A DNA stretch of 6,971 nucleotides from an uncultured Collinsella sp. (GTDB taxonomy: Bacteria; Actinomycetota; Coriobacteriia; Coriobacteriales; Coriobacteriaceae). A program made the position numbers and the translations under genes. Shown here piece by piece: positions 1 to 5,323 of this stretch. The notes below the pieces were generated by a model. It worked only from the letters and a program-made list of their open reading frames with translations. It was not told the origin of the DNA and searched no databases. Each line of letters opens with the position of its first letter. Position 1 is the stretch's first letter. Location of the stretch: positions 1 to 6,971 of the forward strand of contig CABRGB010000075.1 in the NCBI GenBank assembly GCA_902470345.1. The letters run 5' to 3'.

Positions 1-285
1 CTCGCGCGCCTTCTCGGCGGCGATGCGCTCGCGCTCCGCCTCGGCAGCGCGTGCTGCCTCCTCGGCGGCAGCGGCCTGCTCCTCGGCCTGCTTGGCGGCC
101 TCGACTTCCTGGGCGCGGGCCTCGATCACCGAGGCGAGCTGCTTGCGGACCATGGCGACGTATGCGTCCTCCAGAGCGGAGGAAGCGGACTTAGCGGGAA
201 TCTTCATTTCGGCGAGATGACCCATCAGTTCCTTGGAGGTCATGCCGAACTCTTTGGCCAGGGTGGACACACGGACTTTTGCCAT
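1..285 (-). CDS. infB: Translation initiation factor IF-2, N-terminal part (partial)
   Basis: IF-2 is the GTPase that brings fMet-tRNA to the 30S subunit and promotes 50S joining in the cytoplasm. Only the first 95 codons are present; the frame is open to the left edge, and the GTPase domain would lie outside. Residues 1 to about 53 form the small IF-2 N-terminal domain: the MAKVRVSTLAKEFGMTSKEL start matches the family pattern of a basic beginning followed by a helix with 'LAKEFGMTSKEL'. From about residue 54 the chain becomes an Ala/Glu/Lys/Arg-rich, probably helical linker, as usual for IF-2. The start is set by a Shine-Dalgarno AGGTGA (292-297), six bases from ATG. It is the third gene of the rimP-nusA-infB operon, 91 bases after the nusA stop. 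No separate promoter is evident, so it is probably co-transcribed. Confidence 0.95.
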   Translation of the reverse strand, partial: MAKVRVSTLAKEFGMTSKELMGHLAEMKIPAKSASSALEDAYVAMVRKQLASVIEARAQEVEAAKQAEEQAAAAEEAARAAEAERERIAAEKARE

Positions 286-376
286 ATGACTTCACCTACC
301 CTTTCTGGCACCTTGGGTGCCTAGAGACTGAACGAGCATGGGGAATGCGCTGGAACCTGCCCAGCGCGACCGCGCG
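286..376 (-). other. nusA-infB spacer with short GC-rich hairpins
   Basis: This 91-base gap has no room for ylxR or ylxQ, which sit here in many Gram-positive operons. It contains a 7-bp hairpin (GCGCTGG 347-353 with CCAGCGC 361-367, 7-base loop). A 6-bp hairpin overlaps the nusA stop (AGCGCG 363-368 with CGCGCT 373-378) and shares bases with the first, so the two are mutually exclusive. A third 6-bp hairpin lies 10 bases before the infB Shine-Dalgarno (GGCACC 307-312, loop TTG, GGTGCC 316-321). None is followed by a T-run on the minus strand, so none looks like an intrinsic terminator. They may affect pausing, mRNA stability or infB translation; that is inference. Confidence 0.5.
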
Positions 377-1624
377 CTAGATCAGATCCTCCGCATCATC
401 GAAGGCGTCGGTGTCGTGGACACCGCAGAAACGGGAGCCGGGACGGGCCTGGTTGCGGCACTGGATGCCGTCCTCGGACACGAACTCGCAGCGACGGACG
501 TCCTCGTCCTCCTCGTCACCGATCAGGTCGGCGGCGGGCTCCTCGTGAACGGGAACGTTCTTGAGGATGTCGGCGGCAAGGGTCTCGGACTTGATGTCGA
601 TGTGCCAGCCGGTCAGGCGCGCGGCGAGGCGGGCGTTCTGGCCCTCCTTGCCGATGGCGAGGGACAGCTGGTCGTCGGGCACGATAACGCCGGCGTAGGC
701 CTTCTCCTCGTCGATGAGAACGCGGGTGACCTTGGCGGGCGACAGGGCGTTGGCGACGTAGACGGCCGGATCGGCATCCCACAGGATGACGTCGACGCGC
801 TCGCCACGGAGCTCGCCCACGACGGCGCGAACACGGCTGCCCTTGGGGCCGACGCAGGCGCCAACCGGATCCAGGCGATCGTCGAGCGAGTGGACGGCGA
901 CCTTGGAGCGCTGGCCGGGCTCGCGGGCGATCGACTTGATCTGGACGGTGCCCTCATAAATCTCGGGAACCTCCTGCTCAAATAGACGACGCATGAGCTC
1001 GGGGTGGGTACGGGAGATAACAATCGGCGGACGGCTGTGCTCGCCACGAACCGGCTGCAGGTTGGAGTTGGGGTCGCGAACGTCGATGATCACGGCCTTG
1101 ATGTGCTGGTTGTGCAGGTAGCGCTCGCCCATCGGACGCTCGTTGCGCTCGTTCTCGTAACGGCGCTGGTCGAAGTGCGGAAGCTCGGCCTCGACGCCCT
1201 CGCGAATCTTGACGATCGTGAAGTCGGGCGTGGACTGCAGCACGGTACCGCTGATGAGGTCACCGATGCGGCCGGAGAACTCCTCGTAGATCTGCTCGCG
1301 GGCGGAGTTGCGCACGATGGCGTTGATCTCGGCCTTGGCGTGCTGGGCGGCGATGCGGCTCGTGTTCTTGGGGGTGACGTCAATCTCCTCGAACTCGGTG
1401 AAGTTGCCCTCCTCGTCCATGGAATCGTCGATCGGCTCCAGACGGTAGACGTAGATCTTGCCGGTGGTGCGGTCGATGGTCACCTTGGCGCCCCACTCAA
1501 GATGCAGGATCTCGGCATAGCTCTTGGCGAGCGACTGCTCCAGGCGGTCGATCAGGTAGAGCTGGTCGATGTGCTTCTCCTGGCAAAGCTCCATCAGGGC
1601 GGACATCATGTCGGATGCTGCCAT
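377..1624 (-). CDS. nusA: Transcription termination/antitermination factor NusA
   Basis: NusA binds RNA polymerase near the RNA exit channel and modulates pausing, intrinsic termination and antitermination. The 415-residue product shows the family domains in order: an N-terminal RNAP-binding domain (about 1-115), an S1 domain (about 117-195, with GDLISGTVLQ at 121), KH1 with the GPKG loop at 259-262, and KH2 with the GKEG loop at 325-328. The E. coli-type acidic repeat domains are absent, as in most Gram-positives. Instead, an acidic linker (about 361-376) leads to a Cys3-His cluster (C379, C389, C400, H403), a putative zinc finger not part of the textbook NusA. The start at 1624 is chosen over an in-frame ATG at 1657 because AGGAAGG lies just upstream, the family N-terminus begins there, and the longer form would overlap rimP. 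It starts one base after the rimP stop, so translation is probably coupled. Stop TAG at 377-379. Confidence 0.96.
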   Translation of the reverse strand: MAASDMMSALMELCQEKHIDQLYLIDRLEQSLAKSYAEILHLEWGAKVTIDRTTGKIYVYRLEPIDDSMDEEGNFTEFEEIDVTPKNTSRIAAQHAKAEINAIVRNSAREQIYEEFSGRIGDLISGTVLQSTPDFTIVKIREGVEAELPHFDQRRYENERNERPMGERYLHNQHIKAVIIDVRDPNSNLQPVRGEHSRPPIVISRTHPELMRRLFEQEVPEIYEGTVQIKSIAREPGQRSKVAVHSLDDRLDPVGACVGPKGSRVRAVVGELRGERVDVILWDADPAVYVANALSPAKVTRVLIDEEKAYAGVIVPDDQLSLAIGKEGQNARLAARLTGWHIDIKSETLAADILKNVPVHEEPAADLIGDEEDEDVRRCEFVSEDGIQCRNQARPGSRFCGVHDTDAFDDAEDLI

Positions 1625-1625
1625 C

Positions 1626-2120
1626 TTACTTTCCTTCCTTCGCGGGCTTGAAGTCATAGGTGGGCTTCAACTTGCACTTTTTAACATCAGAGAAATCGAG
1701 GGTAACGGACTCGCCGTCCTCGAGCTCGAGGGTCACGTTCGCCTCGGTGGCGGCGGCAATCTTGCCGGTATACTTGCGACGGCCCTCGGTGGCGGTGGAG
1801 GTGAGCTCGCAGTTCTCGCCCACAAAGCGGGCAAAGTCACTGGGGCGGCGCAGCGGGCGCGCCATACCCGGGCTCGACACCTCGAGCGTATAGCTCGAAG
1901 AGATGGGGTCGAGCCCCTCAATCACATCGCCGACCCATTTGGTGTTGGCCGTGACGTCATTGAGCGACAGGCTCTGACCCTCGGCACCCTCGATACGTAC
2001 ACGCACGCAGGGGGCCTTGGTGGCACCCACGAGCTCAACATCGACGATGTCGACATCGTGCTGGGGAGCGACGGCCTCGAGCGCGTCGATGATCGCCTGC
2101 TCGGTCTTGGTCTTGACCAT
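1626..2120 (-). CDS. rimP: Ribosome maturation factor RimP
   Basis: RimP is a cytoplasmic assembly factor needed for maturation of the 30S subunit. The 164-residue product has the usual length and two-domain plan. The diagnostic LEVSSPGMARPL motif is at residues 79-90; E. coli RimP has nearly the same string. The N-terminal alpha/beta domain comes before it and an SH3-like C-terminal domain follows (about 92-155). The frame is open upstream to 2357, but I chose the ATG at 2120 because GGAGGTG (2126-2132) sits five bases before it and VKTKTEQAIIDALE fits the family N-terminus. The next in-frame ATG (2138) has no Shine-Dalgarno and lies at the terminator U-run. It is the first gene of the rimP-nusA-infB operon and has its own promoter. 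A terminator-like hairpin lies in its leader, so expression of all three genes is probably set by read-through. Confidence 0.95.
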   Translation of the reverse strand: MVKTKTEQAIIDALEAVAPQHDVDIVDVELVGATKAPCVRVRIEGAEGQSLSLNDVTANTKWVGDVIEGLDPISSSYTLEVSSPGMARPLRRPSDFARFVGENCELTSTATEGRRKYTGKIAAATEANVTLELEDGESVTLDFSDVKKCKLKPTYDFKPAKEGK

Positions 2121-2140
2121 TGCGGCACCTCCATCCATAC

Positions 2141-2173
2141 AAAAAAGAAGCGGGGCCGAAACCCCACTTCTTT
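2141..2173 (-). terminator. Intrinsic terminator/attenuator in the rimP leader
   Basis: On the minus strand AAAGAAG-T-GGGG pairs with CCCC-G-CTTCTTT: 11 Watson-Crick pairs plus one G-U (2151 with 2166), a UUUCGG loop (2156-2161), and a run of six U (2146-2141) that overlaps the stem foot. The G-U pair exists only in the minus-strand RNA; the plus strand would have a C-A mismatch, so the minus strand is the better reading. The hairpin lies about 20 bases after the predicted start of the rimP transcript, and its U-run ends 8 bases before the rimP Shine-Dalgarno. The operon must therefore be read through it. It could also back up the leuS terminator 140 bases upstream. I see no convincing antiterminator pairing in the short leader. 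Confidence 0.85.
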
Positions 2174-2198
2174 CAATTACAACTTCATTTGCAAGCAA

Positions 2199-2227
2199 AC
2201 TATACCAATACCTGCGCAAACGTGCAA
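2199..2227 (-). promoter_or_regulatory. Sigma-70 type promoter of rimP-nusA-infB
   Basis: On the minus strand TTGCAC (2227-2222) is the -35 box and TATAGT (2204-2199) the -10 box, with a 17-base spacer. The bases TGG just before the -10 also make it an extended -10. Transcription would begin near 2192. A small inverted repeat, TTTGC (2188-2192) and GCAAA (2195-2199), spans the -10 end and the predicted start and might be an operator. It is the best promoter match in the window and lies after the leuS terminator, so the operon is probably independent of leuS. Confidence 0.8.
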
Positions 2228-2312
2228 CCACAACACAAACCCGCAGGTCAGCGTGAGCACAGGTTCTCCACAAGAAATGGATAATTGGGTGTTGTCGCAA
2301 GTAGCCATAACC

Positions 2313-2348
2313 AAAACGAGGGGCGACTCCCCGCGGAATCGTCCCTCG
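2313..2348 (-). terminator. Intrinsic terminator of leuS
   Basis: About 30 bases after the leuS stop, the minus strand carries CGAGGG-A-CGATTCC paired with GGAGTCG-C-CCCTCG. The stem has 12 Watson-Crick pairs, one T-G pair and one mismatch, closes on a GCGG-type loop and is followed by TTTT. The T-G pair is a wobble only in the minus-strand RNA. This is a standard strong intrinsic terminator separating leuS from the rimP operon. Confidence 0.85.
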
Positions 2349-2377
2349 CTTTCTCATGTCAGCTATGCGCGCAGCGC

Positions 2378-4954
2378 TTACTTGACCACCAGGTTAACCA
2401 GCTTGCCAGGCACGCAGATGGCCTTGATGACCGTCTTGCCCTCAAGCCACTTGGCAACGGCTTCCTCGGCGGCAGCCTGCATCTCCTCGTTGGAGGCGTC
2501 GCGGGCGACGTCAATGCGGCCACGGACCTTGCCGAGCACCTGGACCACGATCTGCACCGTGTCCTCGATGGACTCGGCGATGTCGAACTCGGGCCAGGCG
2601 GCGGTGTAGGCGTTGCCTTCGCAGCCGAGGGCCTCGTGCCACAGCTCGTCGGCCCAGAACGGGCAGATGGGGGCAAGGACGCTCACGATATCCTTAGCCA
2701 CGCCGTAGCACAGGGCCTTGTCGCGATCAGCGCCCTCGGTGGCGTTGAGGTAGGCGCTCGCGGCGTTGACGAGTTCCATGACGGCCGAGATCGCGGTGTT
2801 GAACTGGCCGCGGTCGAAGTCCTCGGTGCACTTGGCGATGGTGCGGTGACGCTCGCGATAGAGCTTCATCGCGACCTCGTCGAGCGCGGACTTGTCAAAG
2901 GCCACGCTGGCGTCGCCGGACTGGACGAGCTGCCAAACGATACGCCAGGCGCGCTTGATGAAGCGGTTGGCGCCCTCGACGGCCTTGGGATCCCAGTCGA
3001 AGTCCTTCTCGGGCGGGGCGATAAACAGGATCGCCAGACGCATGGTGTCGGCGCCGTAGGGCTCGATAACCGAGCTCGGGGGCACCACATTGCCCTTGGA
3101 CTTGGACATGGTGTCGCCGTTCTCGTCCTTGACCATGCCCTGGCACAGCAGGTTGGTGAAGGGCTCGTCAACGCTAAGTAGACCGAGGTCGCGCAGGGCC
3201 TTGGTAAAGAAGCGGCTGTAGAGCAGGTGCAAAATGGCGTGCTCGATGCCGCCGATGTAGTTATCGACGGGCATCCAACGGTCGGCAGCCTCGCGGGAGA
3301 AGGGCAGCTCGGTGTTGTGCGGGTCGGTATAGCGCAGGTAATACCAGCTGGAGCAAGTGAAGGTGTCCATGGTATCGGTCTCGCGCTTGGCCGGGCGACC
3401 GCAGACCGGGCAGGTGGTCTCGTAGAACTCCTTGCACTCGGCGAGGGTCTCGCCGGCACCCAGGTCCAGGTTCTCGGGCAGCGTCACCGGCAGCTGGTCC
3501 TCGGGCACGGGCACGATGCCGCAGTGCTCGCAGTGGATGGCCGGGATGGGGTTGCCCCAGTAACGCTGGCGGCTGATGAGCCAGTCGCGCAGACGGAACT
3601 CGACCTTGCGACGGCCGCAGCCCATGGCCTCGAGGTCGGCCACGATCGCAGCCTCGCCCTCGGAGTGCTTGCCGCCGCGCATGCCGGTGTACTTGCCGGA
3701 CTGGACAAGCGTGCCCTCGGCAGCGTGGGCGCAATCCCAGTCGACGGTCTCGGCATGGAAGGTATCGATGGTCTCGCCGCTGGCCTCGACGGCAGCGCGG
3801 TCGTCATCGTCCAGGATGATCGGCACGATCGGCAGGTCGTACTTGCGGGCAAACTCAAAGTCGCGCTGGTCGCCACAGGGAACGGCCATGACGGCGCCGG
3901 TGCCGTAGTCGGCAACGACATAATCGGCAACCCACACGGGGACCTTCTCGCCGTTGACGGGGTTCACCACGTAGCGGCCGGTAAAGGCACCGTGCTTCTC
4001 AAGGGTGCCCTGGGCACGCTCGACGGCAGAGATATGCTTGGAATCCTCGACGATCTTGGTGACGGCCTCCTCGTACTCCGTGCCCTCGACGAGCTCATGC
4101 AGGCGCGCGTACTCGGGAGCTAGGACAAAGAAGGAGACACCGAAGAGCGTGTCGGCACGCGTGGTAAAGACGGTGATCTTACCCTCGTCGCCCTCGATGG
4201 GCTCGCCATCCTTGTCACACAGGGTAAAGTCGACCTCGGCGCCCTCGGAGCGGCCGATCCAGTTGGCCTGCATCTGCTTGACGCGCTCGGGCCAGCCGGG
4301 GAGCTTCTCCAGATCGTCGAGCAGCTCCTGAGAGTACTCGGTGATCTTGAAGTACCACTGCTCAAGGTCGCGCTTCTCGGGCTCGGTGCCGCAGCGCCAG
4401 CACTTGCCCTCGGTGACCTGCTCGTTAGCCAGAACGGTCTTGCAGGTGGGGCACCAGTTGACCGGGTTCTTCTTGCGGTAGACCAGGCCCTTTTCCCACA
4501 TCTTCTCAAAGATCCACTGGCCCCAGCGGTAATAGTCGGGGCTGCAGGTCTTAACCATGCGATCCAGATCGTAGGAGAAGCCCATGCGCTTCATCGTGGA
4601 AAGCGCCTGATCCATGTTCTTATACGTCCAGGCGGCAGCCTGCGTGTTGTGCTTGATGGCGGCGTTCTCGGCGGGCAGGCCAAAGGCATCGAAGCCGATG
4701 GGATGCAGCACGTCGTAGCCGCGCATGCGGGCCTGACGGGCCATGGCATCGCCGATGGTGTAGTTGCGGGCGTGGCCCATGTGCAGGTCGCCCGACGGAT
4801 ACGGGAACATCTCGAGCACGTACTTCTTGGGCTTACTGTCGTCGGTGTCGACGGCAAAGAGGTTGGAGTCCTCCCAGGCCTTCATCCACTTGGACTCAAT
4901 GGCCTGCGCGTCGTAGACAGGGATCTCGTCCTTATGATCTGTGCAATCGCACAT
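2378..4954 (-). CDS. leuS: Leucyl-tRNA synthetase
   Basis: This class Ia synthetase charges tRNA-Leu with leucine using ATP and proofreads mischarged tRNA. The 858-residue product has a normal bacterial length. Signatures in order: HIGH-type HMGH at 58-61; a first zinc site C168/C171 with C185/C188; the CP1 editing domain with TTRADT (264-269) and GTGAVMAVP followed by GDQRD (361-365); RQRYWGNPIP at 462-471; a second four-Cys site C475/C478 with C515/C518; KMSKS-type TMSKS at 615-619; then the anticodon-binding and C-terminal domains. D365 fits the editing aspartate conserved in the family (Asp345 of E. coli from memory). Position 361 is Gly where E. coli has His, and the first Lys of KMSKS is Thr. 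The start at 4954 has AAAGGAG (4961-4967) five bases upstream. The N-terminus MCDCTDHKDE is a short Cys/His-containing extension. It probably has its own promoter at 5113-5121 and a long hairpin leader, and ends at its own terminator. Confidence 0.98.
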   Translation of the reverse strand: MCDCTDHKDEIPVYDAQAIESKWMKAWEDSNLFAVDTDDSKPKKYVLEMFPYPSGDLHMGHARNYTIGDAMARQARMRGYDVLHPIGFDAFGLPAENAAIKHNTQAAAWTYKNMDQALSTMKRMGFSYDLDRMVKTCSPDYYRWGQWIFEKMWEKGLVYRKKNPVNWCPTCKTVLANEQVTEGKCWRCGTEPEKRDLEQWYFKITEYSQELLDDLEKLPGWPERVKQMQANWIGRSEGAEVDFTLCDKDGEPIEGDEGKITVFTTRADTLFGVSFFVLAPEYARLHELVEGTEYEEAVTKIVEDSKHISAVERAQGTLEKHGAFTGRYVVNPVNGEKVPVWVADYVVADYGTGAVMAVPCGDQRDFEFARKYDLPIVPIILDDDDRAAVEASGETIDTFHAETVDWDCAHAAEGTLVQSGKYTGMRGGKHSEGEAAIVADLEAMGCGRRKVEFRLRDWLISRQRYWGNPIPAIHCEHCGIVPVPEDQLPVTLPENLDLGAGETLAECKEFYETTCPVCGRPAKRETDTMDTFTCSSWYYLRYTDPHNTELPFSREAADRWMPVDNYIGGIEHAILHLLYSRFFTKALRDLGLLSVDEPFTNLLCQGMVKDENGDTMSKSKGNVVPPSSVIEPYGADTMRLAILFIAPPEKDFDWDPKAVEGANRFIKRAWRIVWQLVQSGDASVAFDKSALDEVAMKLYRERHRTIAKCTEDFDRGQFNTAISAVMELVNAASAYLNATEGADRDKALCYGVAKDIVSVLAPICPFWADELWHEALGCEGNAYTAAWPEFDIAESIEDTVQIVVQVLGKVRGRIDVARDASNEEMQAAAEEAVAKWLEGKTVIKAICVPGKLVNLVVK

Positions 4955-4977
4955 ATCAGCTCCTTTAATCTTAGCTG

Positions 4978-5095
4978 GGGTCGGTCGGCTTGGCTTTGTT
5001 CGCTACTGCGACAGTCCTGCGCAAGACGAAGAGCACATTAAGTGCTCTTCTTTGCGTGCGGAACTTGTAGCGAACAAAGCCAAGCCGACCGACCC
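4978..5095. repeat. 118-nt long inverted repeat in the leuS leader
   Basis: The left arm (4978-5006) and right arm (5067-5095) are exact reverse complements over 29 bp, with no mismatch. The 60-base interior is itself self-complementary. GAAGAGCAC (5028-5036) pairs with GTGCTCTTC (5042-5050) around an ATTAA loop, and CGCAA (5020-5024) pairs with TTGCG (5052-5056). Further out, AGT-CC (5013-5017) pairs with GG-ACT (5060-5065, one bulged A). Outside the arms, CTTA (4970-4973) can pair with TAAG (5096-5099) across a four-base bulge. The whole unit folds as one long hairpin on either strand. It lies between the probable leuS promoter and the leuS Shine-Dalgarno, so it would make up most of the leader RNA. 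It has no T-box AGGGTGGNACCGCG signature and no coding potential. It may be a small mobile palindromic repeat or a leader that protects or regulates leuS mRNA. Confidence 0.9.
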
Positions 5096-5112
5096 TAAGG
5101 TTAACTTGACTG

Positions 5113-5121
5113 ATGATAGCA
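5113..5121 (-). promoter_or_regulatory. Possible extended -10 promoter of leuS
   Basis: The minus strand reads TGC-TATCAT, an extended -10 (TGn) followed by a box with five of six consensus bases. No good -35 lies 16-18 bases upstream; that stretch falls inside the 5130-5164 hairpin. Transcription would start near 5106, just before the long hairpin and about 150 bases from the leuS start codon. An alternative is read-through from guaB. Confidence 0.5.
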
Positions 5122-5129
5122 AATACAAC

Positions 5130-5164
5130 AAGCGAGATGCCTGCGACTTGCATGCATCTCGCTT
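5130..5164 (-). terminator. Hairpin, probable guaB terminator
   Basis: AAGCGAGATGC (5130-5140) and GCATCTCGCTT (5154-5164) form a perfect 11-bp stem with a 13-base loop. On the minus strand it is followed by a moderately T-rich stretch (TTGTTGTATTTG), and on the plus strand by TTTATCTAAAT. It could therefore end guaB transcripts 160 bases after the stop and work weakly in both directions. The U-run is interrupted, so efficiency is uncertain. Confidence 0.55.
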
Positions 5165-5220
5165 TATCTAAATAACGTGGTTGAAACTCAACCTTTGTCT
5201 GAAACTCGTTCTAGCACGAA

Positions 5221-5322
5221 CGGGTTTTCCAGGTGCCGCAGATTGCAGTGAAAGAGGAGCAACGCGTACTTTGGTACGCGAGCGACGGTTTGAACGGCAA
5301 GGTGCGGTGCTTGGGAAAGCCG
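5221..5322 (+). repeat. 102-nt palindromic element, possible structured RNA or REP-like repeat
   Basis: Positions 5221-5240 pair with 5303-5322: 15 Watson-Crick pairs, four G-U pairs and one G-G mismatch (5224 with 5319). Inside, TTGC (5243-5246) pairs with GCAA (5297-5300), and CGCGTAC (5263-5269) pairs with GTACGCG (5274-5280) around a TTTG loop. Purine-rich single-stranded stretches (5247-5262) lie between. All four wobbles are G-U in plus-strand RNA and would be A-C mismatches in minus-strand RNA, which favours the plus strand. I find no clear plus-strand promoter, and four wobbles alone are weak statistics. The element begins one base after the guaB stop, a position typical of REP-like intergenic palindromes. 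It could also stabilise or end the guaB mRNA. It is not recognisably SRP RNA, tmRNA or 6S RNA. Confidence 0.6.
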
Positions 5323-5323
5323 C

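Larger units (their letters stand above)
4955..5323. other. Gene-free region between guaB and leuS
   Basis: These 369 bases carry no credible gene on either strand. From right to left they hold a 102-nt palindromic element (5221-5322), a small hairpin GGTTGA/TCAACC with loop AAC (5179-5193), an 11-bp hairpin that may be the guaB terminator (5130-5164), a probable extended -10 promoter for leuS (5113-5121), the 118-nt long hairpin (4978-5095) and the leuS Shine-Dalgarno (4961-4967). An 8-base direct repeat TGAAACTC occurs at 5182-5189 and 5200-5207, spaced 18 bases apart. I assign no function to it. Confidence 0.8.

Noticed and set aside
338..985. Plus-strand open frames antisense to nusA (also 1004-1651)
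   Set aside because: Repetitive Gly/Val/Leu/Asp-rich shadows of nusA codons; no ribosome binding site and no family signature.
1625..1657. Longer NusA starting at 1657
   Set aside because: The extra 11 residues (MTSSPRRKESK) overlap the rimP 3' end, do not match NusA N-termini, and a good Shine-Dalgarno favours 1624.
2264..2284. DnaA-box-like sequences TTCTCCACA (2264-2272) and TTATCCATT (minus, 2276-2284)
   Set aside because: Each deviates from TTATCCACA, only two are present, and no origin genes or AT-rich unwinding region are nearby.
2285..4123. Plus-strand open frames antisense to leuS (2285-3181 and 3227-4123)
   Set aside because: They mirror leuS codon bias and have no domain; the minus strand encodes an intact synthetase over the whole stretch.
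4978..5095. Invertible phase-variation promoter between the 29-bp repeats
   Set aside because: The interior contains no promoter-like boxes on either strand, is itself a hairpin, and no recombinase gene is in the window.
4955..5110. T-box riboswitch upstream of leuS
   Set aside because: The conserved T-box AGGGTGGNACCGCG bulge sequence and a matching terminator are absent; the region is occupied by a symmetric hairpin instead.
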